From assembly GCA_903881085.1 (NCBI GenBank), contig CAIRSA010000019.1, forward strand, positions 1 through 64,000: a DNA stretch of 64,000 bases, written 5' to 3'. The position numbers were made by a program, and so were the translations under genes. The first letter of the stretch is position 1. Each line of letters begins with the position of its first letter. The notes beneath the pieces are model-generated. The model did not search any database and was not told the DNA's origin. It saw nothing but the letters and a program-made list of their open reading frames with translations. Positions 33,691 to 41,895 of the stretch are shown in pieces. The stretch comes from an uncultured Acidobacteriia bacterium. GTDB taxonomy: Bacteria; Acidobacteriota; Terriglobia; Bryobacterales; Bryobacteraceae.

Positions 33691-36093
33691 TCAGGGCTTG
33701 GCGATGGATTGAAGGGCGGATTCGAGCTGGCTCATCACCGGCGGGCGGCGGTTCTGCCGCTGATACGCCTCGATGGCATGGCTGAGCATCGGCCGGGCCT
33801 CGGCGGCGTGCCCCAAACGGGCCAGCGCCCAACCCAAATGGCCTTGTGCGGAGATGAAGCGGTTGTCTTTCTCGGAAGGCTTGGGGCCCAATGTTTGCAA
33901 AGCTTCGCGGGAGTAGCGCTCGCAATCCGCGAAGCGGCCGGTCAGGCAGGCGCTCGCCATCGCCGCCGAAAGCGGCGTCCACAAGAGATTTGCCCCGGGC
34001 TGAGGGAAGAAACGCCGATAGACGGCTAGAGCGCTTTCTGCCTCCGCGCGGCTGGCTTCCTCGCGCCCGACACCAAGCAACGACGACGCCCAGACTGCAC
34101 GGAAATTAGCGGTAAACAGATCCTCGGCACCGTTGGCGGCCAAAACCAAGGCTAATGCTTCGCGCTGCGCGGCCTCGTCCTCAGCATATTGGCGGAGGAA
34201 GCGGTTGGCCATTCCAAACGCCTGGAGCGCGTTTGCCAGCGCCGAGGGATTGGTCGAGTCTGCGCGGCGGAGCGCGACCACCTCGGCAAGCATGGGCAGA
34301 CCTTCCCGATAAGCGTTGCGCGAATAAATGCCCACATTGGCGAGCCCTTCCAAGCAGACGGTACGGTACTGGCTGGCCGCCGGCGCAATCCGAAGACAAG
34401 CGGAGAAAGCCTCGCCGGCGGCGGGATTGGCAAGCTTTGCATGAAGCAGAATGAAGCCGGCATCGGCCAAAAGGTTGAGACTGCGATCGGTCGAGAAGGC
34501 GCCGCTGTGCGCTTGCCAAAGTTGGAAGGCACGGCGCGCCTCGTCCCAGGCAACCTCGGGCTGGCTCTCATGATAAGAAACTCGGCTGGCCTCACATAGC
34601 GCGGCGGCGCGGCGCGTAACATCCCCGGACGCATCAGCCAGACGCAGCGCCTGATCCACTGCGGTGCGCGCGTGTTTGTAGTCTGCCTGGGCGGTGAAGC
34701 CTCGGGCCAGAATTACAGCAAAGTCCGAACTCACACTGGGATCAGAGGAACGCGCCGGCGAGATACGGGCCAGACCAGCGGTCAATAGCTCTTTGACCGT
34801 CATATCGCGTCCACCGATGGCCCGCCCAAAATTGCTTTCCGAAAGAAGTTGGGAGAGCGTGGCCACGGCTACTTCGGCTTGGGTGGCGGCACGCCGCGCT
34901 TTTTGGGCCTGGAGAGCGGAATAGATGCCGGCGCCACCCAGGCCTGCCACTACCACCGCCGCCACCGCAAGGCGGGCCCAGTAACGCATGGCGAACTTGC
35001 GAGTCCGATAGAGAAGGCTGGGCGGGTGGGCGCGCACTGGCTTTCGATCCAGGTAACGGCGGATGTCCTCGGCGAGGTCGTTCGCGGTGGCGTAGCGTTC
35101 GGCGGCCTCAAAGGCAAGGGCTTTGGCACAGATGGCATCCAGATCGCCTTGGAGTTGGCGTTTTAAAGGTGAACCGGCTGGCGCGGCATTTGGCAGGGGC
35201 GAAAGTGGAGAGTTGCCCGCGGCGCGTTCGGCGAGACTGACAAGCGACTCGCGGGTTGGAAAGGGCCATCCACCGGAGAGGACTTCAAAAAGAAGAAGCC
35301 CCAGGCTGTAGACGTCGCTGGCGACGGTTGGCGGCTCAGCCCGCAGGCGTTCAGGACTGGCGTATTGGGGGGTGATTTGTTGGGTAATGGGCAGGTTTTC
35401 GCCATCATCGATCAGACGGGCAGCGCCAAAATCGAGAACCTTGGGGGTCCCATGGGCTGTGACTAGGATGTTCGAGGGTTTCAGATCGAGATGGACTACG
35501 AGGCGGGCATGGGCCCAGGCGATGGCATCGATCACCCCAAGCAGCAGCCGCAGCCGGTCTTCGATGTTGAATTGATGCAGGTCGCAGTACGTCGTAAGGG
35601 GGACGCCCTCGACCAGTTCCATCACCAGGTAGGGCCGGTCGTCGGCGGTGAATCCACCATCGAAAAACTTCACGATGGCGGGGTGATCGAGCGTGGCGAC
35701 GATCGCGAGCTCGCGCACGAAGCGCTGCCGGTCATCCAGTCCGGCGCGGTGCAAATGGAATACCTTAACCGCAACCGGTTGGGGCGAGCCCTGGTCGATG
35801 AGACGGCTGGCGCGATAGACGACACCCGCGCCACCGGAACCGAGCGGATCGAGAAGCTGGTACCCAAAAAGCTGAGGGGCACTCGATAGAGATTGTCGGT
35901 CGTTGTCGGCTGCCAACCGGCTTTGGGCTGCGGCTTCGGCGTCAATGGCTTTGAACAAATCGCGGACATCGGCGGCGAGGTCCAGCGGCCGGATTGCAAG
36001 AAGTCGCTGCTCGCGCTCGCCGGCGGGCAGACCTTCGAGCGCGGTGTAAATCTCCTCCATTTTATGCCAGCGCGCGCCTGAAGGAGGTGTCAT
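33691..36093 (-). CDS. Membrane serine/threonine protein kinase with C-terminal TPR region
   Basis: About 800 residues from the ATG at 36093. A TTG at 36111, right after the sigma factor stop, is an alternative start. The kinase domain (about 65-335) has glycine loop GSGGAGVVYRA, Lys in VAVKVFHL, LDFGAARL and YASPERL. The catalytic loop reads HLDLKPSN, so the Arg of HRD is Leu. A transmembrane helix follows (RLAVAAVVVAGLGGAGIYSAL, about 375-395). The rest is helical and TPR-like, probably outside the membrane, with units such as QADYKHARTAVDQALRLADA and YAEDEAAQREALALVLAANG. It sits directly downstream of the sigma factor gene and is probably cotranscribed with it, so it may regulate that sigma factor in response to an envelope signal. 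Family firm, signal unknown. Confidence 0.88.
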   Translation of the reverse strand: MTPPSGARWHKMEEIYTALEGLPAGEREQRLLAIRPLDLAADVRDLFKAIDAEAAAQSRLAADNDRQSLSSAPQLFGYQLLDPLGSGGAGVVYRASRLIDQGSPQPVAVKVFHLHRAGLDDRQRFVRELAIVATLDHPAIVKFFDGGFTADDRPYLVMELVEGVPLTTYCDLHQFNIEDRLRLLLGVIDAIAWAHARLVVHLDLKPSNILVTAHGTPKVLDFGAARLIDDGENLPITQQITPQYASPERLRAEPPTVASDVYSLGLLLFEVLSGGWPFPTRESLVSLAERAAGNSPLSPLPNAAPAGSPLKRQLQGDLDAICAKALAFEAAERYATANDLAEDIRRYLDRKPVRAHPPSLLYRTRKFAMRYWARLAVAAVVVAGLGGAGIYSALQAQKARRAATQAEVAVATLSQLLSESNFGRAIGGRDMTVKELLTAGLARISPARSSDPSVSSDFAVILARGFTAQADYKHARTAVDQALRLADASGDVTRRAAALCEASRVSYHESQPEVAWDEARRAFQLWQAHSGAFSTDRSLNLLADAGFILLHAKLANPAAGEAFSACLRIAPAASQYRTVCLEGLANVGIYSRNAYREGLPMLAEVVALRRADSTNPSALANALQAFGMANRFLRQYAEDEAAQREALALVLAANGAEDLFTANFRAVWASSLLGVGREEASRAEAESALAVYRRFFPQPGANLLWTPLSAAMASACLTGRFADCERYSREALQTLGPKPSEKDNRFISAQGHLGWALARLGHAAEARPMLSHAIEAYQRQNRRPPVMSQLESALQSIAKP

Positions 36094-36111
36094 AGAAATC
36101 GAGCCACTCAA

Positions 36112-36699
36112 CTAGACATTCGTGGATGGCTCGGAATTCGACTCATTCAGCCGCTTGAACAGCCAGGCGCGTGCGAGTTTGAGTTTACGGTCGACGGTGG
36201 CTTTGGAGAGTCCGGAAAGGGTAGCGGTCTCCTCGGCGGTGCAACCGAGCAGGTAGCGCATTCCAAATAAGTCGGCCTGCAGGGAGTCAAGCGATTCGAG
36301 TTCTTCGAGCGCGCGATCCAGATCCAAAACCTGTTCGCTGGTGGCGTCCACCCAGAGGAGATCGGCGTGGAGAGCGACGCGATCCAAAGCGCCGCCACGT
36401 TTCTGCGCATAGGTCTGACGGTAATGGTCAACCAAAGCAGCACGCATGATTCTGGCGGCGAGCACGTAGAAGTGCTTGCGGTTGTCCAGTTGAGGGGGCC
36501 GGCGGCCGAGGAGTTTGAGGAAAAGCTCATTGACGACGGCAGTGGTCTGGAGTGTGCCCTGGCCGCCATGTCTGCGAAGTTGGCTGCTGGCCAGAGTGCG
36601 AAGGTCTGGATAAACGAGCGGCAATAGACGTTGGATGGCGGACTTGTCTCCGTTAGCCCAATCGTTGAGGATCAGCGTCAGGTTGGCTTCGGCTTGCAT
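36112..36699 (-). CDS. ECF-type RNA polymerase sigma factor (TIGR02999-like), second copy
   Basis: 195 residues from the ATG at 36699. An in-frame ATG at 36735 would add 12 residues. Region 2 is visible in LLPLVYPDLRTLASSQLRR and HFYVLAARIMRAALVDHYRQ. Region 4 is visible in LLGCTAEETATLSGLSKATVDRKLKLARAWLFKRL. It is the same subgroup as the sigma factor at 29175, but the two differ widely in sequence, so they are not a recent duplication. Its stop is followed at once by the membrane kinase gene. The order sigma then kinase on one transcript recalls sigma/anti-sigma pairs, with the kinase in the place of the anti-sigma factor. Confidence 0.87.
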   Translation of the reverse strand: MQAEANLTLILNDWANGDKSAIQRLLPLVYPDLRTLASSQLRRHGGQGTLQTTAVVNELFLKLLGRRPPQLDNRKHFYVLAARIMRAALVDHYRQTYAQKRGGALDRVALHADLLWVDATSEQVLDLDRALEELESLDSLQADLFGMRYLLGCTAEETATLSGLSKATVDRKLKLARAWLFKRLNESNSEPSTNV

Positions 36700-37265
36700 C
36701 GTTTCCGCGTTTTCACAGTATATCGCGATTGGCATGAGTCAAAACAGGGCCGGCGCGGCCCCATAAACGACCAGGAACTCGCATGCCATTCGCCGTGCCG
36801 CGCTCCGTTGCCTGGGCGAGTTGCTCGGCTGGCAATTGCTGCACGGGAGATACTTGGCTTGTGACGTTCAGGCGGCCTGCGTGGCGCCAGGCAAATTTCG
36901 AGGAATACTAAACGTCTCCGGCGGAGCAAACCGAGACTCAGACTTCCTGATCCCGAAGGGGAATTGTGCCGGATAATGGAAATTCAATTGAGCCCGAAGA
37001 ACCGCTTGCTAACGTGCGGTGCTCGGTCAGCAGCAGGCATCGCCAACCGAGCCGAGCACGTCAGTAAGCGGTTTTGGCTCATTGCGAAGGTTGTCTGTCA
37101 GGTAGTGCTCTTCGGTTTCGAAGGCCAACGCCTAAGCGGAGCTAGACGTCAGATCTCCCTGGAGATGCTTTCCGTGATTGCAACCTTTAGCCAATCCTCG
37201 GCACGTGTGTCGAGTCGGCAGGCGATAGTGCCTGTGCCACCAAGCGGTGGAATTGCAGTTGATTG
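36700..37265. other. Gene-poor region with inverted repeats
   Basis: No gene is supported over about 560 bases. Frames of up to 80 codons occur on both strands but show no recognisable motif or consistent codon use. The stretch holds a long hairpin element at 36985-37084. Around 37196-37245 a segment resembles the interior of the element at 29735-29975: both have CTCGGCACG followed by GGCAGGC, a short loop and GTGCCTG. It is likely an accumulation site for small repeats. Confidence 0.5.
36985..37084. repeat. Long imperfect hairpin element
   Basis: The left arm (36985-37026) and right arm (37047-37084) are inverted copies of about 38 bases. They share the core AACCGCTT, then CT, then ACGTGC, then CTCGG, with a few substitutions and a 5-base insertion in the left arm; the spacer is about 20 bases. 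The transcript would form one long stem. I recall similar AACCGCTT palindromes as dispersed repeats in related bacteria, but this was not checked. Confidence 0.6.
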
Positions 37266-38414
37266 TCAGTTCCGCGCTTCCAACTGCCGGATCGCTTTTG
37301 CGAAATCGCCAGGCGTGCGGATGTGGAGCGTCTTGCCCTTCAATTTGGAAATTGTCTGGCTGATGCTGTCGGGGAAGCTTTCCTGCGGCGGAGCGCCAGC
37401 GCGAAAGATCGGGTGCAGCTGGAAAAAGAGCAGTCGAGACTGCGCGCCGGCGATGGGCTCAATTGCAGACGGCGGCAACTTCTCAAAGTAGCGGGTGCCA
37501 GGGCCGAGGAAGAGGACCACCTCCGACGGATCGGGTGCCGCGAGTTCGTGCTCCAACATTTCGCTCAACAGTTCCACCGGTCCGCGGCGGTTCTGCAATA
37601 CTTTGATGTCGACCAGGCCGAGTTCCAATTGATCGATCGATTTCGCTACCTCATCGATCGACGAGCGGGCAAAGCGGTCGCTATGGAAGATCTCTTTCTG
37701 CTGGTCAAGACTGAACGCTACCAGCCGCACGGATTTCGTTGGCACGTGCTCCAGCAAAGTGGAAAGCGAACCCAGCAGCGTCATGCGGTCGCTGGATCGC
37801 AAGGTCGTCCGGCGCATGGAGATCGGCGCCACGTGCATGAACACGGTGAGGCGGATCGCCTTGGCGTCGTCGGTTTGAATGTTGGCCGGCGGCAGGCCGC
37901 GCAGGGAATAATCGGTCACTGCGTTTTTCGGAATAGTCAGTTTTACAGCGCTTTCCGCACGCGTCAGTTGCGCGTTGACCTGCCATGTCTTGCGGCATAC
38001 GCGCGATTGATCGTCAAACAACAACCATTCCACTTTATAGCGGCCTGGGCCGACCAGAAAGCCTCCGCCCATTTCGAAATGAACGTTCGTCTTGGGGACC
38101 TTGGGCAACAGAATTTTGTTCACCAGGAAGGAGGGTGAATCCTTCAACCCATCGGGAGTCACTTTGATGAGGACTCCCCAGGAGTGCCCCTCGCCAGGAA
38201 ACTGCGACATCGGAATCCGCACGTAGTAACCTGATTGAAAGCGGAAGCCGTAATTCAAGGTCGGACGCATGGGAAACACTTCGCAATTCAGGTGTGTTTC
38301 ACCAGGCAACGGGGAGAGGTCGCGGAGCTTCGGTCCGAGCTTGGCGCCGTCAATCAGCACCTGCGCTGAGAGAGGCAGAGCGGTGAGCCAAACTAGAATG
38401 AGTAACCGGCGCAT
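37266..38414 (-). CDS. Secreted protein of unknown function with a VWA-like C-terminal half
   Basis: 382 residues. A signal peptide (MRRLLILVWLTALPLSAQ) is followed by a beta-rich N-terminal half, including GYYVRIPMSQFPGEGH, GGGFLVGPGRYKVEWLL and SRVCRKTWQV. A C-terminal half has alternating strands and helices: LLEHVPTKSVRLVAFSLDQQ, ELLSEMLEHELAAPDPSEV, VVLFLGPGTRYF, RLLFFQLHP. That half resembles the fold of von Willebrand A-type or similar Rossmann-like domains, but no DxSxS metal site is visible. It is not recognised with confidence. It is divergent from the DinB gene at 38460, so the 45 bp between them must hold both starts of transcription. Confidence 0.6.
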   Translation of the reverse strand: MRRLLILVWLTALPLSAQVLIDGAKLGPKLRDLSPLPGETHLNCEVFPMRPTLNYGFRFQSGYYVRIPMSQFPGEGHSWGVLIKVTPDGLKDSPSFLVNKILLPKVPKTNVHFEMGGGFLVGPGRYKVEWLLFDDQSRVCRKTWQVNAQLTRAESAVKLTIPKNAVTDYSLRGLPPANIQTDDAKAIRLTVFMHVAPISMRRTTLRSSDRMTLLGSLSTLLEHVPTKSVRLVAFSLDQQKEIFHSDRFARSSIDEVAKSIDQLELGLVDIKVLQNRRGPVELLSEMLEHELAAPDPSEVVLFLGPGTRYFEKLPPSAIEPIAGAQSRLLFFQLHPIFRAGAPPQESFPDSISQTISKLKGKTLHIRTPGDFAKAIRQLEARN

Positions 38415-38459
38415 TGAATTCTATTATCTACCGGGAGGACGTAGTTATACTGGAGCGAT

Positions 38460-38960
38460 ATGTTAATCTCCGCGGAAGTGCTCCGAATCCATATCGACTA
38501 TACGGCTTGGGCCAGCCAGCGCCTGATGGAAGCCATCGCACACTTGAATGCCGATGAGTTGTGGCGCGATTTCGGCACAGCCGATAAGAGCGTGCTCGGC
38601 ACGCTGGTTCACACCTTCGCGGCCGATCGTTTCTGGATGGGGCGCATTGATGGTAATCTTCCGGCTCGCTTTATTGATCAGGAAAAAGACATGCACGTTC
38701 ACGTTCTTCGCGATGATTGGCCAGCGGTGCACGCGCGTTGGAAGAAGTGGGCTGCCGCGCTCAGCGACGACGGCGTGGCACAACCGCTGATCTACAAAGA
38801 CATGAAAGGCAATGATCACTCCACGCCGCTTTGGCAGGTGGCGATGCATGTGGTGAACCACGCCACGCATCATCGTGGGCAGGTGGCGGGTTTTCTGCGC
38901 TCGATGGGCCATACGCCCCCGGTGCTCGATTTGATCGCGTATTACCGCACGCTACAGTAG
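38460..38960 (+). CDS. DinB family protein
   Basis: 166 residues forming the four-helix DinB/YfiT-like bundle. The three metal-binding histidines are visible: LVHTFAADRFW (about residue 50), and the pair in HVVNHATHHRGQVAGFLRSMG near 135-145. Members are damage-inducible or thiol-transferase-like enzymes that bind zinc or nickel and often use bacillithiol or mycothiol. The substrate cannot be told from sequence. The gene is monocistronic. It is followed by an inverted pair of short hairpins (38962-39038) that separate it from the convergent WbuC gene. Confidence 0.85.
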   Translation: MLISAEVLRIHIDYTAWASQRLMEAIAHLNADELWRDFGTADKSVLGTLVHTFAADRFWMGRIDGNLPARFIDQEKDMHVHVLRDDWPAVHARWKKWAAALSDDGVAQPLIYKDMKGNDHSTPLWQVAMHVVNHATHHRGQVAGFLRSMGHTPPVLDLIAYYRTLQ

Positions 38961-38961
38961 T

Positions 38962-39038
38962 CGCAGGCGCAACCGCCTGCGCCACCTGTGAATGTCAATC
39001 ACTCCCAGCTTCTGGTGGGGCAGGCGGTTGCGCCTGCC
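38962..39038. repeat. Inverted pair of short hairpin repeats between convergent genes
   Basis: Copy 1 is CGCAGGCG/CGCCTGCG (38962-38969 and 38974-38981, loop CAAC). Copy 2 is GGCAGGCG/CGCCTGCC (39019-39026 and 39031-39038, loop GTTG). Read on opposite strands both have the edge GGTGG directly before the stem, so they are one repeat in opposite orientations. The pair may also stop transcription from both convergent genes. Confidence 0.6.
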
Positions 39039-39055
39039 GAACTTCTGCCACAGAG

Positions 39056-39508
39056 CTAGAGTAGGCTTTCCAGATATCCGGCGACGGCTGCATCGCCTTC
39101 GGGCGGCGCCCACGTAGCGAACTCTTTATCCGTTGCGGGCAGCCACGGGCCGGGCTTCACTTCGAAGCACACCACGCGATCCGTGCGGGTGATTATGGTA
39201 TGCCAAACGCCGGGGCTCAAGTCGATTCCCAGCGTGTCATCGCCCAGCAGATGGCGGCTTTCGATTGCGCCTTCGGGTGTAAAGATAATCACTTCCGCGC
39301 GGCCCTCCAACACGACGAAGGTCTCTGACTTTGGCGGATCCGAATGGCGGTGCGGGCGAATGTATGTGCCGCGCAACAGCACGTTCAGAAAGCGGTGCGG
39401 ATTGTCGTCGGGGCCGGAATGAAAATTGTGATTCAGACGGCGGCGCACGGTGGATTCCGCACTCGCGGCGACGTCGTCAAACAGTTTGCGGTCGATCAGT
39501 TGGATCAT
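39056..39508 (-). CDS. WbuC-like cupin-fold metalloprotein
   Basis: 150 residues. The cupin core shows RPHRHSDPPKSETFVVLEG, with two His and a Glu as metal ligands, then LSPGVWHTIITR with the last His. The N-terminus IQLIDRKLFDDVAASAE and the segment FHSGPDDNPHRFLNVLLRGTY match the WbuC family, often found in O-antigen or surface polysaccharide clusters, although its reaction is not established. No polysaccharide genes flank it here apart from the distant dehydratase fragment at the left edge. Its start overlaps the GNAT gene stop by 4 bp (ATGA), so the two are co-translated. Confidence 0.85.
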   Translation of the reverse strand: MIQLIDRKLFDDVAASAESTVRRRLNHNFHSGPDDNPHRFLNVLLRGTYIRPHRHSDPPKSETFVVLEGRAEVIIFTPEGAIESRHLLGDDTLGIDLSPGVWHTIITRTDRVVCFEVKPGPWLPATDKEFATWAPPEGDAAVAGYLESLL

Positions 39509-39975
39509 GGTTCGATTATCAGGCGCATCTCGTTGGTTGGTTTGAAGCCCAGATTTTCATACACTCGGCGACCTTCCGTGCTGGCATGCAGAATCACGGT
39601 GCGGATGCCGTTCATGTAGCACCAGGCGACTGCCGTGTCGACCAGCTGCCGCGCCAGTCCATGACGGCGGAAGGGCTTTTCCGTATATACGTTGAGGAGA
39701 TTGGCGCGCCGTGTGCCGGGTCCGATCAAATGCGGCGGCCAGTCCATCAGCCATAGTCCCACGCCGGCGGCGATGTCTCCGTCCTGCGTCATGACGAGCC
39801 ACGCCAAATATTCTCTCGAAGCCATCATGCGCTGCAACCAGGGGCGGAAGGCAACGATCATGGGATCGAGCGTATCGGCATCTTCGTGCCCCATGTCGAA
39901 GAACATGGCTCGACGGTGAGCACAAACGATCTCTATGTCCGCCAACGTTGCGGGTCTGATCACGAAGCCGGACAA
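39505..39975 (-). CDS. GNAT family N-acetyltransferase
   Basis: 156 residues with the GNAT fold. Strand beta4 is DIAAGVGLWLMDWPPH. The acetyl-CoA pyrophosphate loop follows in YTEKPFRRHGLARQLVDTAVAW (R/Q-x-x-G-x-G/A form). The C-terminal part has VILHASTEGRRVYENLGF and ends with the typical F-x-x-x-x-E-M-R-L. It acetylates an unknown amine in the cytoplasm. It is transcribed with the WbuC-like gene, with a 4-bp overlap, and follows the cyclophilin gene on the same strand by 9 bp, so all three may form one operon. Confidence 0.88.
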   Translation of the reverse strand: MSGFVIRPATLADIEIVCAHRRAMFFDMGHEDADTLDPMIVAFRPWLQRMMASREYLAWLVMTQDGDIAAGVGLWLMDWPPHLIGPGTRRANLLNVYTEKPFRRHGLARQLVDTAVAWCYMNGIRTVILHASTEGRRVYENLGFKPTNEMRLIIEP

Positions 39976-39984
39976 TGAGGCCTC

Positions 39985-41370
39985 CTACTTCTGCACGGGC
40001 AGGAACAACTTCTGATTGATCACAGTTGAACCCAGCGTGACCTCAACCGGCAGATCGCCGTTGGGTGCATCAGCTGGAACAACCACGTTGAACTGGTAGA
40101 CTCCGACGAGTCCCGGTATCAAACCGGAGTATACTACCTGCGTGGTCGACGTGCCAATCTTAAATTGCAGAGGCGAGGCCAGGCTGGTCAGCCCGCTCAC
40201 TACCTGCCCCGCGATGGGGGTTGACGGCGTGACGGCGCCGAAACCGATGCCATAGAAGATCAGCGTCTCGCCGGGAAGCGCGGGTTCAGGGAAGCCTGGC
40301 AGATTGCCGTTGCTGACGTAATCGCCGGAATCGGAATGGACCGCGACCACGTACTGTTTGCCGAAGACACTGAAGGAAGACGGAGCCAGCAGGCCTGCCG
40401 CGCTGGACTGAATCGGCAGCATGACGGGGTCGCTGTCCAGGCCTTTGAAGCTTACAACTACTGGTGCGGGCGCGCCCGTTGGCACGTCAGCCGGTACCTG
40501 GACGTTTACCTGGCTAGGGCTCACGTAGTTCACGAAGGCCGCTTTGCCGCCGATGGAGACGGTGACGCCATCGAGAGAAGTGGGGGCGTTGTTGCCGGTG
40601 AAATCAGTGCCGGTCCAGCCACGCCGCGTGGTGGCCAGATTGCTGCCGTAGATTTCGATGAATGAGCCGGGCGCCGCGGCAGTGAAGCCGCCGAAGCTGC
40701 TGGCGGTGACAACTCCGTTGGGCTTGACGGACGGTTGCACGGGCGGAAGATCGGGCAGCGTCACTGAGAGGATGATCACGTAGTTGGCGTCGGTCGGATT
40801 TCCGCCGTTCCAATTGAGCAGTGGAATCTGATCGAAGGGCGAAGCCAGCGGCCCGGGCGATGGCACAGGTACTGCTGCGATCTTATCCATAACGGCCAGG
40901 CTGGCGGCGTCGGCGATTTTGCCGAACACGGTGAAGCCGCCGTTTTGGAAGTTCAGGTTCGAGGCGTTGCTATCGGATTCGTTGAAGAAGAACTGATTGG
41001 TAGCGCTGTTCGGATCGCTACCCAGCTTGGCCATGGCGATGGTGCCTTTGGTGTTTGAAATACCATACTCGTTCTTCACCGCCGCATCCTGCGGAATGGT
41101 GGCTAGCTGGTGATTCACAACTTGAAATCCGCCGGCTTGAATGATGAACCCGGACACGGAACGGTGGAAGACGCTGTTGTTGTAGGCACCCTTGTTAATG
41201 TAGTTGATGAAGTTCGCCACTGTCAGGGGTGCGGCGATTGGATTGAGAATCACATCCATATCGCCCAAATTCGTATGAAAACGCGCAGTCTGCGCCTCGG
41301 CGCGCGGAGCGACTATAGCGATCGACGACAGCAGGACAAGGCACAACGGAGTGGAAAAGCGTATTTTCAT
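39985..41370 (-). CDS. Secreted cyclophilin-type peptidyl-prolyl isomerase with Solibacter-type C-terminal domain
   Basis: 461 residues from the ATG at 41370, chosen because it gives a clean signal peptide (MKIRFSTPLCLVLLSSIAIVAPRAEA). An upstream Met at 41604 would run through intergenic repeats. Residues about 28-185 form a cyclophilin domain (FHTNLGDMDVILNP, VANFINYINKGAYNNSVFHR, FIIQAGGF, KGTIAMAKLG, NQFFFNESD, FTVFGKI). Residues about 205-461 form the TIGR03437-like domain (GVVTASSFGGFTAAAPG, IEIYGSNLA, IFYGIGFGAVTP, VGVYQFNVVVPADA). The protein is probably a folding catalyst outside the cytoplasm. The same C-terminal domain on an NHL propeller (18751-20601) shows it is a mobile module in this lineage. 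Confidence 0.9.
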   Translation of the reverse strand: MKIRFSTPLCLVLLSSIAIVAPRAEAQTARFHTNLGDMDVILNPIAAPLTVANFINYINKGAYNNSVFHRSVSGFIIQAGGFQVVNHQLATIPQDAAVKNEYGISNTKGTIAMAKLGSDPNSATNQFFFNESDSNASNLNFQNGGFTVFGKIADAASLAVMDKIAAVPVPSPGPLASPFDQIPLLNWNGGNPTDANYVIILSVTLPDLPPVQPSVKPNGVVTASSFGGFTAAAPGSFIEIYGSNLATTRRGWTGTDFTGNNAPTSLDGVTVSIGGKAAFVNYVSPSQVNVQVPADVPTGAPAPVVVSFKGLDSDPVMLPIQSSAAGLLAPSSFSVFGKQYVVAVHSDSGDYVSNGNLPGFPEPALPGETLIFYGIGFGAVTPSTPIAGQVVSGLTSLASPLQFKIGTSTTQVVYSGLIPGLVGVYQFNVVVPADAPNGDLPVEVTLGSTVINQKLFLPVQK

Positions 41371-41895
41371 AGGGACTTGATTGATTTTACCGCACTGGGT
41401 GGCATTGGGTTTGCGAAATAGAAGTGGACAGCTGCGACGGACTGATCGGTGATTAGATTGCCAATCCAATACCACTCGGTTTTTACATTCGGCTGTTCTT
41501 TGAGTTAGTATTCGCACAGGCGAATCGCCCAAGGCCAAATAGTTTTTGCGAGAAGAACAAGATACTCCAGTTGTCTGGCCAGTTTCGCAGCATTGAGAAG
41601 CCACGTCAGTGAGGGCGAGGTGATTTTCAAGTTAGTCAGGGCAGGCAAATTGCCCGCCCCACCCTTGAAAAAACCGCGGTGTCGAGTTTCGCGTCGACGA
41701 TTCACCTGTGCAATTGGAAAAACTATGTGGCATTGGGCGAATCCTCCTTCGCTAAAGCTACGGCGGACAGGTCGCCTGCGCCACCCATGGACATCCAATG
41801 TCTCGAAGGGTGAGGCGGGCGGGCCTCGTGGTAGGATTCAGAGTTTCGGATCTTGCTATATACTAAAACTGGATAGTACCCAGGAGGTGTTCCCT
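41371..41895. other. Intergenic region with several palindromic repeats
   Basis: No gene is supported in these 525 bases. They hold the inverted-repeat element at 41526-41739 and two further GC-rich palindromic stretches. Around 41640-41664 the hairpin GGGCAGGC/GCCCGCCC is followed by CACCC. Around 41763-41787 a degraded copy has a CGCCACCC tail. The last 45 bases carry TATACT-like sequence and GGAGG at 41883-41887, which serve the monooxygenase gene. Confidence 0.5.
41526..41739. mobile_element. Small inverted-repeat element (MITE-like)
   Basis: 41526-41547 (CGCCCAAGGCC, then AAATAGTTTTT) and 41718-41739 are inverted copies with two mismatches over 22 bases. The 170 bases between them contain no gene but include a member of the GGCAGGC hairpin family and a CG-rich palindrome near 41685. 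No target duplication is evident. The size resembles the element at 29735-29975 but the terminal sequences differ. Confidence 0.5.

Noticed and set aside
36631..36929. Short frames on both strands as a transposase remnant
   Set aside because: No DDE, HTH or other transposase motif could be seen, so they are left as unexplained intergenic DNA.
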